A stretch of 36,846 nt of DNA from Syntrophomonas sp. UBA1376 (GCA_002305535.1 DBRE01000031.1:9423-46268); one strand, 5' to 3'; positions 1-8,423 are shown, counted from the stretch's first letter. Notes: a model not told the origin generated them from the sequence alone. Program-made: numbers and translations.

Positions 1-58
1 GCACAAAGTATTCGAAGTCAATTATGTTGTGGTTGCTGGTTGTTAGCAGCTACCTCTT

Positions 59-961
59 TTAAACATATTGACGAATAATATCATCCAGATCGCCATGTAA
101 GAAATCTATGACCGGTATTTGTATAAGAGTATAAGCACCAGGCTGCTGTTTCATGCTGGCTCGGGCGGAGGCCACCATAATTTGAGCTGTTAAGGCCGGG
201 TTATTGATACTCATCTTGAATTCCATTATTTGATTGTGGGTCGAGCCGGAAACTCCTTTGCGTATCATGTGCACACCATGTCCCATATCTATCAACTGGT
301 TAACATCAGCTACCTGCTTGACATAGGTGTCATCTTCTCTAAAATATGGATCCTTTTTGATAACTCTCTCTACATAGGCGAATTCTGCTTCTGGTGTCAA
401 CTGAACATAAACCATACGTCGGTGTACACCAGCACCGAGAGGAATGGTCATGGATAAAGCATTTTCAACGCCTTTTATTGACTTTACGGCTACGGAGTGG
501 CCCATACTCATTCCAGGGCCAAAATTAGTATAGGTTAGGCCATGAGGGGCCATGAATTGAAATAGACACCGTATTATGGAATCAGTTCCCGGATCCCAGC
601 CTGCAGAAACTATCGCCACAGTCTTATGCGTCTGAGCAATTTCTGCCAGCTCTAAGCGCAGATCCGCTAGGTCATGATGAATGTCATAACAATCTACAGT
701 ATTAATACCCTGAGCCAATAGCTTTCTAGCATAATCAGGCATAACACGAGAAGGTGTACATAATAAAGCAACCTGAGCCTCTGGTAGGTCATCAATAGTG
801 GCCATGAGGGGGATCCCAGCTGCTTCTGGGGATGAATTTAAGGATGCTATCGGATCCACTAACCCTACCAACTCCATGTCCTCAGCCATGTGGACTGCTT
901 CTGCAGCACAGCGGCCAATATTACCATAACCGATTATAGCTATTCTGATTTTTTTATTCAT
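59..961 (-). CDS. ddh: meso-diaminopimelate D-dehydrogenase
   Basis: Predicted NADP-dependent dehydrogenase that interconverts meso-2,6-diaminopimelate and L-2-amino-6-oxopimelate, giving a one-step branch of lysine and peptidoglycan precursor synthesis. The 300-residue protein opens with a Rossmann motif (IAIIGYGNIGR). It carries the family stretch around GPGMSMGHSVAVK and the segment GAGVHRRMVYVQL, close to the short, about 299-residue Symbiobacterium-type enzyme rather than the 320-residue Corynebacterium type. The reading frame opens 15 codons earlier, but the start at 961 is chosen because GGAGG sits five bases upstream of that ATG. No partner gene is close, and the next gene lies 760 bases away on the other strand. 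The family call is firm; the cofactor and reaction are from family knowledge. Confidence 0.9.
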   Translation of the reverse strand: MNKKIRIAIIGYGNIGRCAAEAVHMAEDMELVGLVDPIASLNSSPEAAGIPLMATIDDLPEAQVALLCTPSRVMPDYARKLLAQGINTVDCYDIHHDLADLRLELAEIAQTHKTVAIVSAGWDPGTDSIIRCLFQFMAPHGLTYTNFGPGMSMGHSVAVKSIKGVENALSMTIPLGAGVHRRMVYVQLTPEAEFAYVERVIKKDPYFREDDTYVKQVADVNQLIDMGHGVHMIRKGVSGSTHNQIMEFKMSINNPALTAQIMVASARASMKQQPGAYTLIQIPVIDFLHGDLDDIIRQYV

Positions 962-1587
962 ATATCCTCCAAATGATCGAGTGATTACACCCTCTAGAGT
1001 AAACAAGGTTCAAGCTCAAATCAAGTCCACGTTACGGAAAAGTACTGTATACAATTCTAGTTTGGTAAGGAATTACTTTAATCGTATAGCTTCATAAGGG
1101 GAATTAAACTTACCGTTAAAGGCGCTTTTAGAATAAAAAATTCTATCCCAATAGCAAAACAGATGTTGAATATTTGTTATAAGCACATGCTTAGTTATGA
1201 AGCTTATGTGAATATCTATGGCCTTAAGGTGATGTTGGCAAGGACGATTAATGTAGAATTAAGTTGATAACGCAAACATTAGTTTACTATTCGGCGGATG
1301 GAGAGGAATAAATTGAACTGCTGCTCAATTCCGTTGCAAATGCTCAGCGCCAGGCAGTGTCTGTTAGATATTCCAGTTACTCCGTTTAAGTAGGTTTTTC
1401 TTCTAGTATTTATTCGATTTTAACAAGGGATTCATATCATAATGGTGAATGATGGCACTTGTCAGTTTAGAAAACTTTGTAGAGGTCAATAAGCCGACCA
1501 ATTGCCATTGCCTTGCTGAGATTATCACTTATCCCATCTTTGCTATCATTTCCCTGAATAACAGTCTCTTTTCGTTTCAAACCGCTA
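962..1587. other. gene-poor intergenic stretch
   Basis: About 620 bases between the divergent starts of ddh and the promoter of the small zinc-binding gene. I find no ORF with both a good ribosome binding site and protein-like composition, no RNA gene and no long repeat. A 26-codon ORF from a TTG at 1313 has a GGAGAGGA sequence upstream but nothing recognisable in its product. The stretch is AT-rich and may hold the ddh promoter, though I could not pin one down. Confidence 0.4.
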
Positions 1588-1617
1588 TTGGTAGCTGCTG
1601 AGAGGTTGTTGTATAAT
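1588..1617 (+). promoter_or_regulatory. predicted promoter of the small zinc-binding gene
   Basis: A -35-like TTGGTA at 1588-1593 and a perfect TATAAT at 1612-1617 are separated by 18 bases. Transcription would start near 1624 and leave a leader of about 100 bases before the ATG at 1724. The -10 box lies inside a dyad that is listed separately. Confidence 0.5.
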
Positions 1618-1625
1618 GTATACAA
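1609..1625. promoter_or_regulatory. dyad overlapping the -10 box, possible operator
   Basis: TTGTATA, a three-base spacer ATG, then TATACAA: a perfect 7+7 inverted repeat that covers the -10 box and reaches the expected transcription start. The size and position suit a dimeric repressor, for example of the GntR or TetR type. That reading is inference; an AT-rich -10 region can form such a dyad by chance. Confidence 0.35.
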
Positions 1626-1723
1626 GAAAACTGATCGTGGCATATTGTCTGGGTTTTTTCTTTTCGGTATGGATAGTTGAACGGCGGTCGAGGACTCTGA
1701 AGAGATGAGGAGGGGGTGGGTAT

Positions 1724-1915
1724 ATGACCAGGTATCAGAAGCAGATTAAATACGAAACACAAAGAAGGATAGCTAGATCTCAATGTAAAATATGTCAAGA
1801 ACCTATTGGCAAAAGCGACTATGTAACGTTTGAAGAACGCTATTTTCACTCTCAGTGCCTAAAACAATCATCTCCCAATGGCGGTAATTCTGTGGTTTAT
1901 CAGCGCCAATCATAA
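1724..1915 (+). CDS. small protein with a CxxC...HxxC zinc-binding motif
   Basis: A 63-residue, mostly basic protein that I cannot assign to a named family. Residues C21, C24, H42 and C45 form a CKIC...HSQC pattern like half of a LIM or treble-clef zinc finger, so it probably binds one zinc ion. The N-terminal 20 residues are rich in Lys, Arg and Gln, which would suit a nucleic-acid or protein contact. A strong GAGGAGGGGG ribosome binding site at 1707-1716 supports the ATG at 1724. A promoter lies upstream and a clear intrinsic terminator follows at 1963, so it appears to be transcribed alone. An overlapping ORF on the other strand has no such support. Confidence 0.7.
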   Translation: MTRYQKQIKYETQRRIARSQCKICQEPIGKSDYVTFEERYFHSQCLKQSSPNGGNSVVYQRQS

Positions 1916-1962
1916 TCTTATACTTAGTATTGCATCAATAATATTGAAACGGACTAAATACC

Positions 1963-2005
1963 AAACCTCCCCGGAGTAAAGAAGTAAAGACCGGGGAGGT
2001 TTTTT
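1963..2005 (+). terminator. intrinsic terminator
   Basis: A perfect 12-bp stem, AAACCTCCCCGG at 1963-1974 pairing with CCGGGGAGGTTT at 1991-2002, with a 16-base loop and a T run at 2000-2005. It ends the transcript of the small zinc-binding gene. Confidence 0.85.
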
Positions 2006-2088
2006 GTCTTTTCATATAGAAAGGTACGGTGATAGAATGCGTATTCCAGATTGAACCATTGAATTCGACTAATATAGAGAGGTGAATA

Positions 2089-2550
2089 ATGGCAGTATCA
2101 CTCATAGTACCTATTATTCTGGTGGTCGTATTAGCCCTCATAGTCATTGTGATCACGTCTGTTATTAAGGTAAGTACAACTGAGGGAGGAGAGCCTGTGT
2201 TAAAAAACGTTTACATTTATCTGGTACTATTTGCGACCTTAATGATGACCATTGGGGGCAGTGTGGCTGCATTCATGGCAGTTGCAGACATAGTTGCCCC
2301 CGCCCCATATCATCAGAGCTTCGAAGAATACCGCCAATGGGGAATTGACAAAACCGAACTGGGCACTAACGACAAGGCAAAACTTACTGAAGCTGACATC
2401 AAAGTACGCTATGATGCAATGGTAGCAGCAGAATACGACCGACAGATGAATCGCGCTAAAAACAGCCTAATCAAAAGTTTAGGATGGATCATTATTCCAT
2501 TGCCGGTTTTTATCTATTATCAGAGGCGGCTGAATGACAAAGAAGTTTAG
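2089..2550 (+). CDS. small membrane protein, DUF5671-like
   Basis: A 153-residue predicted membrane protein of unknown function. Hydrophobic spans lie at about residues 4-26, 41-67 and 130-144. A hydrophilic loop of about 60 residues, rich in Asp, Glu and Lys, separates the second and third spans. The second span, with YxYLVLFATLMMTIGG, resembles the DUF5671 membrane family, but that match is from memory and uncertain. GAGAGGTG seven bases before the ATG supports the start. It stands alone between a terminator and the convergent helicase gene. Confidence 0.6.
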   Translation: MAVSLIVPIILVVVLALIVIVITSVIKVSTTEGGEPVLKNVYIYLVLFATLMMTIGGSVAAFMAVADIVAPAPYHQSFEEYRQWGIDKTELGTNDKAKLTEADIKVRYDAMVAAEYDRQMNRAKNSLIKSLGWIIIPLPVFIYYQRRLNDKEV

Positions 2551-2631
2551 ACAGAAAAGAGAACACACAACCAGCAAACCAGGGATCCCTTTGGGTTCCT
2601 TTACCGGAATGGAGAAAAACACACCCCATAG

Positions 2632-4158
2632 TTAAGCCTTGGCCTGATCCTTGATAATATTTTGCCACAACTGTTTGAGCCACGATTTCTTCTTGGTGGC
2701 AGCCGGTGTCTTGTTGTCCGCGTTCGTACTAATTGGGTCACTGCTGCTTGGAACTGTTTCCAGGTTGGCCGAGGTTAAAGGGGAAGGGGAGTTAGATCGT
2801 AGATCTTTTTCAACGGGTGCAGCATACGGCCTTCTATTTGTTTGGCCAGCCCCTGTCTTGGATTTGTTGTAAGTCTCCTTAGACGAATCCTTAGATCTTC
2901 TACCAGACTGGAGATACCTGTCAGAGGATTTATTGGTCTTTTGTTTTGATCCTTGCTTAGGGGTGCTGTTAGATGCCTGTTCTTTAAGAGAATTTCTCTC
3001 TATCCATTCTGTAGCTTTAGCTCTATATTGATTAAACTCTGCTTCAGAGGGCAGTTCACCTTCGGGAATCATAGTACCAATATGCTCTTCAATTTCATAA
3101 AGATCCATGATGTCATCACTGGTCACCAGAGTAATGGCCCGCCCCTGGTTACCAGCTCTGCCAGTACGGCCAATTCTATGGACATAGCCGTCTTTTTCTA
3201 AAGGAACATCATAGTTTATTACTAATGATAATTCATCAATGTGAATACCCCGAGCAGCCACGTCAGTGGCTATCATGATATGAAATTCGCCTCGCTTGAA
3301 CCTACGTAAAGTAATGGTTCGTTTATTCTGGGGAATATCTCCGTGTAAGGCATAGCAAAGGTAACCTTTGCGCCACAAAAACCTCTGTACTCTTTCGACA
3401 GCAATGCGTGTGTTACAAAATATCAAACAGCTCTCCGGTTGTTCCTTCAGCAGGAGTCGATTCAACTGCATGTTTTTTTCATTCTCATTAACACGATAGT
3501 ATACCTGCTGAATGGCCTCTACTGTTTTTGCTTGGGATTGAAATTCGATGGTAACCGGATTTTTCATGTGTTTGCGGCAGATTCTTCTTATTTCATCAGG
3601 CATGGTAGCTGAAAATAACAGAGTTACTCTATCTCTGGGTACAGTTCGAACGATTTGTTCTACCTGATCTATAAAGCCCATGTCCAACATGCGATCAGCT
3701 TCATCCAGTACCAAAAACCGCACCTGTTTGGTTATCAGATTACCCTGTCGGATATGATCATAGACTCGACCGGGAGTTCCTGTAACAATGGATACCCCCC
3801 GAGTTAGCTCCTGAATTTCTTTGTTCATATCATGCTGACCATAAATTGCAGTAGTTTTATGAGGTAAATGGCTAGACATCCTTTTTATATCGCTATCTAC
3901 CTGAACAGCCAATTCCCGTGTTGGGGTGAGGATCAAACCTTCGGGTCGCTTGGCATCAGGATCGATCAATTGCAGCATGGGTACGCCAAAAACAGCAGTT
4001 TTACCAGTACCAGTTTTGGACACTACGATGACATCTTTTTGTTGAAGTACGTGGGGAATAGCCTTTTTCTGAACTTCGGTGGGGGATTCAAATCCCATTT
4101 TCTCTAACGCTGTTAAAATAGGTTCCGAAATACCTAAAATGCTAAAACTGTTGTTCAT
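2632..4158 (-). CDS. DEAD-box ATP-dependent RNA helicase
   Basis: Predicted RNA helicase that unwinds short RNA duplexes, probably in ribosome assembly or mRNA turnover, of the CshA/DeaD type. All helicase motifs are visible in order: Q-motif region (residues 5-31), SKTGTGKT (47-54), PTRELAVQ (about 79-86), GTPGR, VLDEADRML with DEAD at 152-155, SATMP, then LIFCNT, HGD, ATDVAARG and HRIGRTGRAG. The core ends near residue 385. The last 120 residues are low-complexity, rich in Ser, Lys, Gln and Asn, with a basic amphipathic end (KKKSWLKQLWQNIIKDQ) as expected for an RNA-binding tail. Its own extended -10 promoter lies 30 bases upstream. The family is certain; the RNA target is unknown. Confidence 0.93.
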   Translation of the reverse strand: MNNSFSILGISEPILTALEKMGFESPTEVQKKAIPHVLQQKDVIVVSKTGTGKTAVFGVPMLQLIDPDAKRPEGLILTPTRELAVQVDSDIKRMSSHLPHKTTAIYGQHDMNKEIQELTRGVSIVTGTPGRVYDHIRQGNLITKQVRFLVLDEADRMLDMGFIDQVEQIVRTVPRDRVTLLFSATMPDEIRRICRKHMKNPVTIEFQSQAKTVEAIQQVYYRVNENEKNMQLNRLLLKEQPESCLIFCNTRIAVERVQRFLWRKGYLCYALHGDIPQNKRTITLRRFKRGEFHIMIATDVAARGIHIDELSLVINYDVPLEKDGYVHRIGRTGRAGNQGRAITLVTSDDIMDLYEIEEHIGTMIPEGELPSEAEFNQYRAKATEWIERNSLKEQASNSTPKQGSKQKTNKSSDRYLQSGRRSKDSSKETYNKSKTGAGQTNRRPYAAPVEKDLRSNSPSPLTSANLETVPSSSDPISTNADNKTPAATKKKSWLKQLWQNIIKDQAKA

Positions 4159-4189
4159 TTATATCTTCTTTCCTTATTAAATTTCCTTA

Positions 4190-4218
4190 ATTATACCATG
4201 CATTCGAATCAGTCATAA
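4190..4218 (-). promoter_or_regulatory. predicted helicase promoter with extended -10
   Basis: On the minus strand TGGTATAAT (4198 to 4190) gives an extended -10. A weak -35, TTATGA, ends 17 bases upstream at 4213-4218. The leader would be about 25 bases and contains AAGGAAAG ahead of the helicase ATG. Confidence 0.5.
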
Positions 4219-4364
4219 ATTAAGTGCAGATGTATACGGATGGAGGATATTATTCCTTATAACATGATGATTGGATAAAGATGAGACGAACTGTCAATGC
4301 AAATTAGTAAGGGTTTATGCGTGGGCATGATAACCTTGCTGGCTCATACATTTATGGTGATGCA

Positions 4365-4391
4365 TATTAACCATGTGGCACATGGTTAATA
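4365..4391. repeat. 12-bp palindrome over the 3' end of the CarD gene
   Basis: A 12-bp perfect inverted repeat with a three-base loop, centred on GGC at 4377-4379. It spans the last codons and stop of the CarD-type gene. It could fold at the mRNA end, but there is no T run, so it is not a standard terminator. Confidence 0.5.
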
Positions 4392-4864
4392 ATGTATTCC
4401 GTCACTTTATCGAGGGGGATTTCCAAAGCAATGGCTATTTCCTCGTTAAGTTGTTTTTCGGCGGCTTTCAAAACTTCTTCATCACTTTTGGGTAATTTTT
4501 TCCCGATAGTTGCCATTTCTTCTTTTTCCAAGTATATGGTTTTGACCAATTTTACCAACTCTTCACTTTTTCCGGTCTTAAGGGCGGTCTTAAAAGCTTC
4601 ACTTCTTTCACGGTTATCCGTTATCCAGGCCGTTTCTTGATCCGGCATGGCGGCTATTAATGACAAAGCTTCCTTTTTGGTGATAACTTTTCTCATTTTG
4701 GCGTTAACATTATCTACCGGAGTCTTTATGGTCATGTTCTCACTGAAAACGGGGGTCAGGACATAGTATTCCTTTTCTTCATCATCTATGCTATCTTTCT
4801 GAATATCGGTAATCTGACATACACCAGTCAAACCATACACAACATAATCATTGATTTTGTACAT
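4367..4864 (-). CDS. CarD/TRCF-interaction-domain transcriptional regulator
   Basis: A 165-residue CarD family protein. Members bind the RNA polymerase beta subunit through an N-terminal Tudor-like domain and modulate open-complex formation. The N-terminal 60 residues fit: MYKINDYVVYGLTGVCQITD, then YYVLTPVF and the threonine-rich MTIKTPVDN. The C-terminal 100 residues are helical and charged, as in the DNA-binding half of CarD. GGAGGAAAT seven bases before the ATG sets the start. It is a single gene with no close neighbour on its strand. The family is well supported; which promoters it acts on cannot be read here. Confidence 0.85.
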   Translation of the reverse strand: MYKINDYVVYGLTGVCQITDIQKDSIDDEEKEYYVLTPVFSENMTIKTPVDNVNAKMRKVITKKEALSLIAAMPDQETAWITDNRERSEAFKTALKTGKSEELVKLVKTIYLEKEEMATIGKKLPKSDEEVLKAAEKQLNEEIAIALEIPLDKVTEYIINHVPHG

Positions 4865-5135
4865 GATATTTCCTCCGGGTTTAAATATTTTTATATGTCA
4901 ATACGGCTATTCGGAGTGCTGTGCCTCGCAAATACCCATGATAAATATAATTGTGCCAAGAAATTTTCTTAGGTAAGCGGGTTTGAGCGTATAGATGGTT
5001 GGCAATCATGCAATAAATGTAGCATTAAAACTTCTTCTGCTTAAAATATCTATCATATTATTATAACGTAAATAGGAACCTTTTGCACATATAGTGAATA
5101 CACTGTACCAAACTATCGATAAGGTGTGATTTAGA

Positions 5136-5819
5136 GTGCCGACCATTAATTCATTTTTGCGATTCTTACATGCATCTCCGGGAACCCAGGCGATAGACAT
5201 ATACACCGATGGTAATCTCGTGATAAAAGACTTGGCTTACAATGAAACCAGCGAATATTTGGTGGTAGGTCCAGGCAATATCCATATTAAGGTATTACCA
5301 GCTGGTGAAAACACCACTCCTCTGCTTGATACAGAGCTAAACATCCCTCCCAGTGAAGCGATCACTGTACCTATAATAGGGACTTTGCCAGATATCAGTT
5401 TACTGCCCATATTGTTAAGCGTAGCACCCAGGGATAATGACGATGCTCTTATCCGTTTTACCAACTTGTCTCCCACTGCACCCAATACAGATCTTGGCAT
5501 AGAGGGTGGGGCCACCCTATTTAGTAATGTGGGTTACACCCAAGTAACAGAATTCGAAGTGATTGAACCTGGATCATATATGCTGCAATTGCGTTCGTCC
5601 GATGGCACCGTTCTAGCTTCAGGAACAATAAAAGTAAAACCTAGAAACGCCTATACAGTATATGCTATTGGACTTGCGGAAGAGAACCCACCTTTAGATA
5701 TTGGTTTTTATACTGACCAAATTCCATTTTTCTCCCAACAAGCCATTCCTACGACGGTATTCAGAAAAGACAACTGGTCTGTTAGTAAGGTTCCCAGAAT
5801 AACCCTAGTCTATAAGTAG
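5136..5819 (+). CDS. DUF4397 domain protein
   Basis: A 227-residue protein of the DUF4397 family, a beta-rich fold of unknown function often exported or cell-surface associated. Two related units are visible. The first starts with FLRFLHASPGTQAIDIYTDG (residues 8-27). The second starts near residue 110 with IRFTNLSPTAPNTDLGIEGG. Both share the F-x-N/H-x-SP-x(4-5)-D pattern typical of the family. No signal peptide is visible. The start is GTG with AAGGTGTGAT upstream, because no ATG fits. An intrinsic terminator follows at 5849. Short non-secreted versions like this occur in Bacilli and Clostridia. Confidence 0.8.
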   Translation: MPTINSFLRFLHASPGTQAIDIYTDGNLVIKDLAYNETSEYLVVGPGNIHIKVLPAGENTTPLLDTELNIPPSEAITVPIIGTLPDISLLPILLSVAPRDNDDALIRFTNLSPTAPNTDLGIEGGATLFSNVGYTQVTEFEVIEPGSYMLQLRSSDGTVLASGTIKVKPRNAYTVYAIGLAEENPPLDIGFYTDQIPFFSQQAIPTTVFRKDNWSVSKVPRITLVYK

Positions 5820-5848
5820 ACTACACAAACCCGCCATACTTAGAAATT

Positions 5849-5870
5849 ACGCCTTACCTAAGGCGTTTTT
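5849..5870 (+). terminator. intrinsic terminator
   Basis: ACGCCTT at 5849-5855 pairs with AAGGCGT at 5860-5866 across a four-base loop, followed by a T run to 5870. It lies 30 bases after the stop of the DUF4397 gene. Confidence 0.8.
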
Positions 5871-6202
5871 CGATCCTTAATACAACAATATTCTTCTATA
5901 TTTTCCCTTTTAGGGAAGGGGAGGGGATTAGCAGGTCGCCCGCCAAATGTTGCAGGTATTATTCGGTTAATAATTTACGTTATAAGCGCATTTTGTGGTT
6001 TTTGGATAACTATCCCTGACATTGTTTTTACAACCCCCTTAAACGGCAAAATACTAGGTCACTCAGCGGGGGGAGTGAATTGTGTTTATATTTAGTAAGA
6101 AGTAAAGTCAATCCATCAAGAGTGATACGTCTAATTTGACCAACTAAATAGCCAAGCGATAAGTTAATTATTCTTACCCTCAAGTTTTCCCTAAATTGGA
6201 CT
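5871..6202. other. intergenic stretch without a recognisable gene
   Basis: About 330 bases between the DUF4397 terminator and the long inverted repeat. Both strands carry frequent stops and no ribosome binding site paired with an ORF. There is a purine run with three G tracts at 5913-5926, too few for a standard four-tract quadruplex. I see nothing else in it. Confidence 0.4.
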
Positions 6203-6303
6203 CACAACAGGAAATGAACATTTTGTAAACTAGCCTCGGCAGTTAACAGGTTAGTAACAGGCTTTCATGCTAGTTTACATAATGTTCATTATCGGTAGTT
6301 GTG
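6203..6303. repeat. long imperfect inverted repeat
   Basis: The core arms are 22 bases each (6213-6234 and 6269-6290) with one mismatch, and both carry ATGAACATT and GTAAACTAGC on the same sense. Outer arms CACAAC (6203-6208) and GTTGTG (6298-6303) extend the pairing after a small asymmetric gap. The 34-base centre holds two similar units ending in AACAGG. It sits exactly where the repaired frame of the GLUG protein would stop. It could be a small mobile remnant (MITE-like), an RNA hairpin or a recombination site. Confidence 0.75.
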
Positions 6304-6477
6304 GAAGAGCATTTCAGGGAGTCCATAATTTTTTGGGGGGTTAGTCTGTTGAATCGGATCAGAACTATCTTTTAGAGCCATAATCCGATCATGACTGGTG
6401 CCTGAAGCATTATCCAACTGCTTAGCTGTATCCACGGCTTTATAATCGTAAGCATTTGCACCGACATCACTGAATTT
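6289..6477 (-). pseudogene. out-of-frame SLH-like C-terminus of the GLUG protein
   Basis: Read one base out of register from the gene above, the DNA from an AAA run at 6475-6477 encodes KFSDVGANAYDYKAVDTAK followed by QLDNASGTS. This matches the start of an S-layer homology domain (FxDV...Y.AV......SGTS). It stays open to a TAA at 6289-6291. One extra A in the run would restore PKFSDVG in frame. After SGTS the sequence no longer looks like SLH, so the domain is also incomplete. Confidence 0.65.
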
Positions 6478-8285
6478 GGAGTTGCATTTGGATCCTTAGC
6501 CTCCGAAGCACTACCGTACTGTCCAGAAGACCTGCCAGACGGCGGTGTGTACTGTGTGGGAGGAGTAACTGGCTGCGGCTCGACTCGCACGATGGTAAAT
6601 ACTTGGAGATCAATAGGGGTATCAGCTTGTTGAACTTCGGTGGGTAGCAAAAAGGTGCCCTCTATCAAATATGCTCCTGTTTGATAACAATTGTAATTAC
6701 TCAAATCCCAGGTAATATTCACTAGGTGTGTGTCGCCATTACTATCGGTTATGGCAGTTGTTTCTGGTAAGGCTGCCATGACCTCGGCTGAACTTGCTCC
6801 GTAAGTTACCGTAATACTATCTACCCCGTTAACAGATACAATAAAGGGGTCTTTTTCTTTGATTATCACCGTTACTGTATAGGTTTGCTGACTTTGGTCT
6901 TCAGCTGTTACGGTATATGATACTTGATCGCTAAAATCTTGGGCTTCTTCTGTATCTGGAGTTATAGTTTGCCCAGAGTACGTTATAGTGGGTACCAAAT
7001 TATTGATGTCAGTTCCATCAGGCACTAGCACCCTAATAGTCTTATTTTCCTGATCGATAATCCCGCTAACCGTTGGAGATAGCTGATTAAACTCGAATGC
7101 GGTTATTATTTTAGGTGCTCTTAAGGTATAGCCCGGGGCAGGATCCTGTCTATTATTGATAAGATAGGGATAGGAATAATGAGTTGGGGTATTGACTATA
7201 TCCCATATAGCTTCTTCGCCAGTAAAGTTCCACTCTTTAAAGGTCTCCATTGATTTCATGTCCGCTGTGATTTTTGGTTCTCCCCTGTCAGTATCAGTAT
7301 TTATTGCCACTGTCGAATCGTAATATGAATTGACTACTTCAGGATCTGCATCGCAGTCACCAATTAATCCACCTGCTGTCCAATATCCGAATGAAGGTAT
7401 ACTGGCAGTTACTTCACCAACTGCATAGCAGTTACTTATTATACCGTGAAATTCTACTCCGATCAGCCCGCCCGCATTAAAATTATCTGCGTCAATTTTG
7501 CCAAGAGCATAAGAATTATGGGTAGTGGTTCTCTCGTGTTTTCCGACCAATCCTCCTACAGAGCCGATTCCTTCTACAGTAACCAATGCGTAAGATTCAC
7601 CAATATTCCCCCCACAAGTGTATCCCACCAGACCACCGATACTTCGTCGTTCACCAATTACAGTTCCGACCATGCTTGATCTCAGAATGTTACCTGTGTT
7701 TTGACCAACTAGACCGCCGACATATCCCCTTCCAGATACTTCCCCTTGTACAGAGAAATTAGTAATATTACCATTATTGAAACCTGCTAGGGCACCCGTG
7801 CATTGTCTTCCCTTTACCGAGACACTCTCTAGTTTACCATTAGTTATATGACACTCTGCACCAGTGTACCCGAACAAACCTTGATAATTCACATCTCTAT
7901 TTATATATAAACCTTTGATAACATGTCCATTAGCATTAAAGGTTCCCGAAAACTTATTGCTATTGTCTCCGATCGGCACCCAACCGCTTCCTGTCATCCA
8001 AACTGTCATATTATCGCTGCTTAAGTAGTCGTCAAGTGAAGTAAAGTCTAAATCGTTCATTAAGATATAATGTTTGTCCAAGTGATCTCGCACATAATCG
8101 AGATGTTCAATTTTACTTATCTGATACGGATCGTCTTGGGTACCGGTACCAGTAGGCACATCTGTCAAAAAAGTATTAGTGGGACTAGCACTCGCTTCAG
8201 TATCAGCTCCATATGCCCATATCATTGCTATTGCCAATAAGCAAACAGCAAGGCATAGTCTGCTCAGCTTTCTTAACCGCCTCAT
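6372..8285 (-). CDS. secreted GLUG-repeat surface protein, C-terminus frameshifted
   Basis: A 637-residue exported protein. Residues 1-34 form a signal peptide (RRLRKLSR, hydrophobic core, then ASA). Residues about 45-370 hold repeated GLUG-type units of the form GGLVG/GGLIG, each with a preceding S-Y-A motif (for example VGGLVGQNTGNI, IGGLVGYTCGGNI, AGGLIG). Residues about 385-475 resemble the DUF5018 or Ig-like module (ITAFEF...VSGIID...VLVPDGTDINNLVPTI). A further bacterial Ig-like segment and a Pro/Ser linker follow. After Pro603 the frame shifts: the last 34 residues look random, while the neighbouring frame encodes an SLH-like stretch. A good promoter precedes it, but the ribosome binding site is weak. 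Probably a cell-surface or adhesion protein whose wall anchor is damaged, or a sequencing error. Confidence 0.75.
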   Translation of the reverse strand: MRRLRKLSRLCLAVCLLAIAMIWAYGADTEASASPTNTFLTDVPTGTGTQDDPYQISKIEHLDYVRDHLDKHYILMNDLDFTSLDDYLSSDNMTVWMTGSGWVPIGDNSNKFSGTFNANGHVIKGLYINRDVNYQGLFGYTGAECHITNGKLESVSVKGRQCTGALAGFNNGNITNFSVQGEVSGRGYVGGLVGQNTGNILRSSMVGTVIGERRSIGGLVGYTCGGNIGESYALVTVEGIGSVGGLVGKHERTTTHNSYALGKIDADNFNAGGLIGVEFHGIISNCYAVGEVTASIPSFGYWTAGGLIGDCDADPEVVNSYYDSTVAINTDTDRGEPKITADMKSMETFKEWNFTGEEAIWDIVNTPTHYSYPYLINNRQDPAPGYTLRAPKIITAFEFNQLSPTVSGIIDQENKTIRVLVPDGTDINNLVPTITYSGQTITPDTEEAQDFSDQVSYTVTAEDQSQQTYTVTVIIKEKDPFIVSVNGVDSITVTYGASSAEVMAALPETTAITDSNGDTHLVNITWDLSNYNCYQTGAYLIEGTFLLPTEVQQADTPIDLQVFTIVRVEPQPVTPPTQYTPPSGRSSGQYGSASEAKDPNATPNSVMSVQMLTIIKPWIQLSSWIMLQAPVMIGLWL

Positions 8286-8335
8286 ATCACTTGCCTATGT
8301 TTCACAACATTTCCTTTCATATTGCTATTATTGAC

Positions 8336-8364
8336 ATTATATTCCTTTATTTAACATTTAACAA
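8336..8364 (-). promoter_or_regulatory. predicted sigma-A promoter of the GLUG protein
   Basis: On the minus strand TTGTTA (8364-8359) is followed after exactly 17 bases by TATAAT (8341-8336). The leader to the start at 8285 would be about 44 bases. Confidence 0.65.
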
Positions 8365-8400
8365 TAATAATGCCTGTAGCTATGCGGGCCAATAGATATG

Positions 8401-8423
8401 AAAAAGCCCGGCAGCGCCGGGCT
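8401..8423 (-). terminator. intrinsic terminator of the LysR gene
   Basis: AGCCCGGC and GCCGGGCT (8405-8412 and 8416-8423) form a perfect 8-bp GC-rich stem with a three-base loop. On the minus strand it is followed by TTTTT, ten bases past the LysR stop codon. Confidence 0.88.

Noticed and set aside
1313..1393. 26-codon ORF from TTG with GGAGAGGA upstream
   Set aside because: No recognisable product, no hydrophobic or other pattern, and no promoter or terminator; chance ORFs of this size are common.
1577..1849. ORF on the minus strand opposite the small zinc-binding gene
   Set aside because: No ribosome binding site, low-complexity product, and it is antisense to a better supported gene.
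2583..2612. GGGATCCC-centred hairpin between the DUF5671-like gene and the helicase gene
   Set aside because: Pairing is short and irregular and there is no T run on either strand.
4376..4392. TGGCAC sequence as a sigma-54 -24 element
   Set aside because: No GC dinucleotide at the -12 position; the same holds for the TGGCAC near 1454.
5913..5926. G-rich run as a G-quadruplex
   Set aside because: Only three G tracts of three or more; a fourth is missing.
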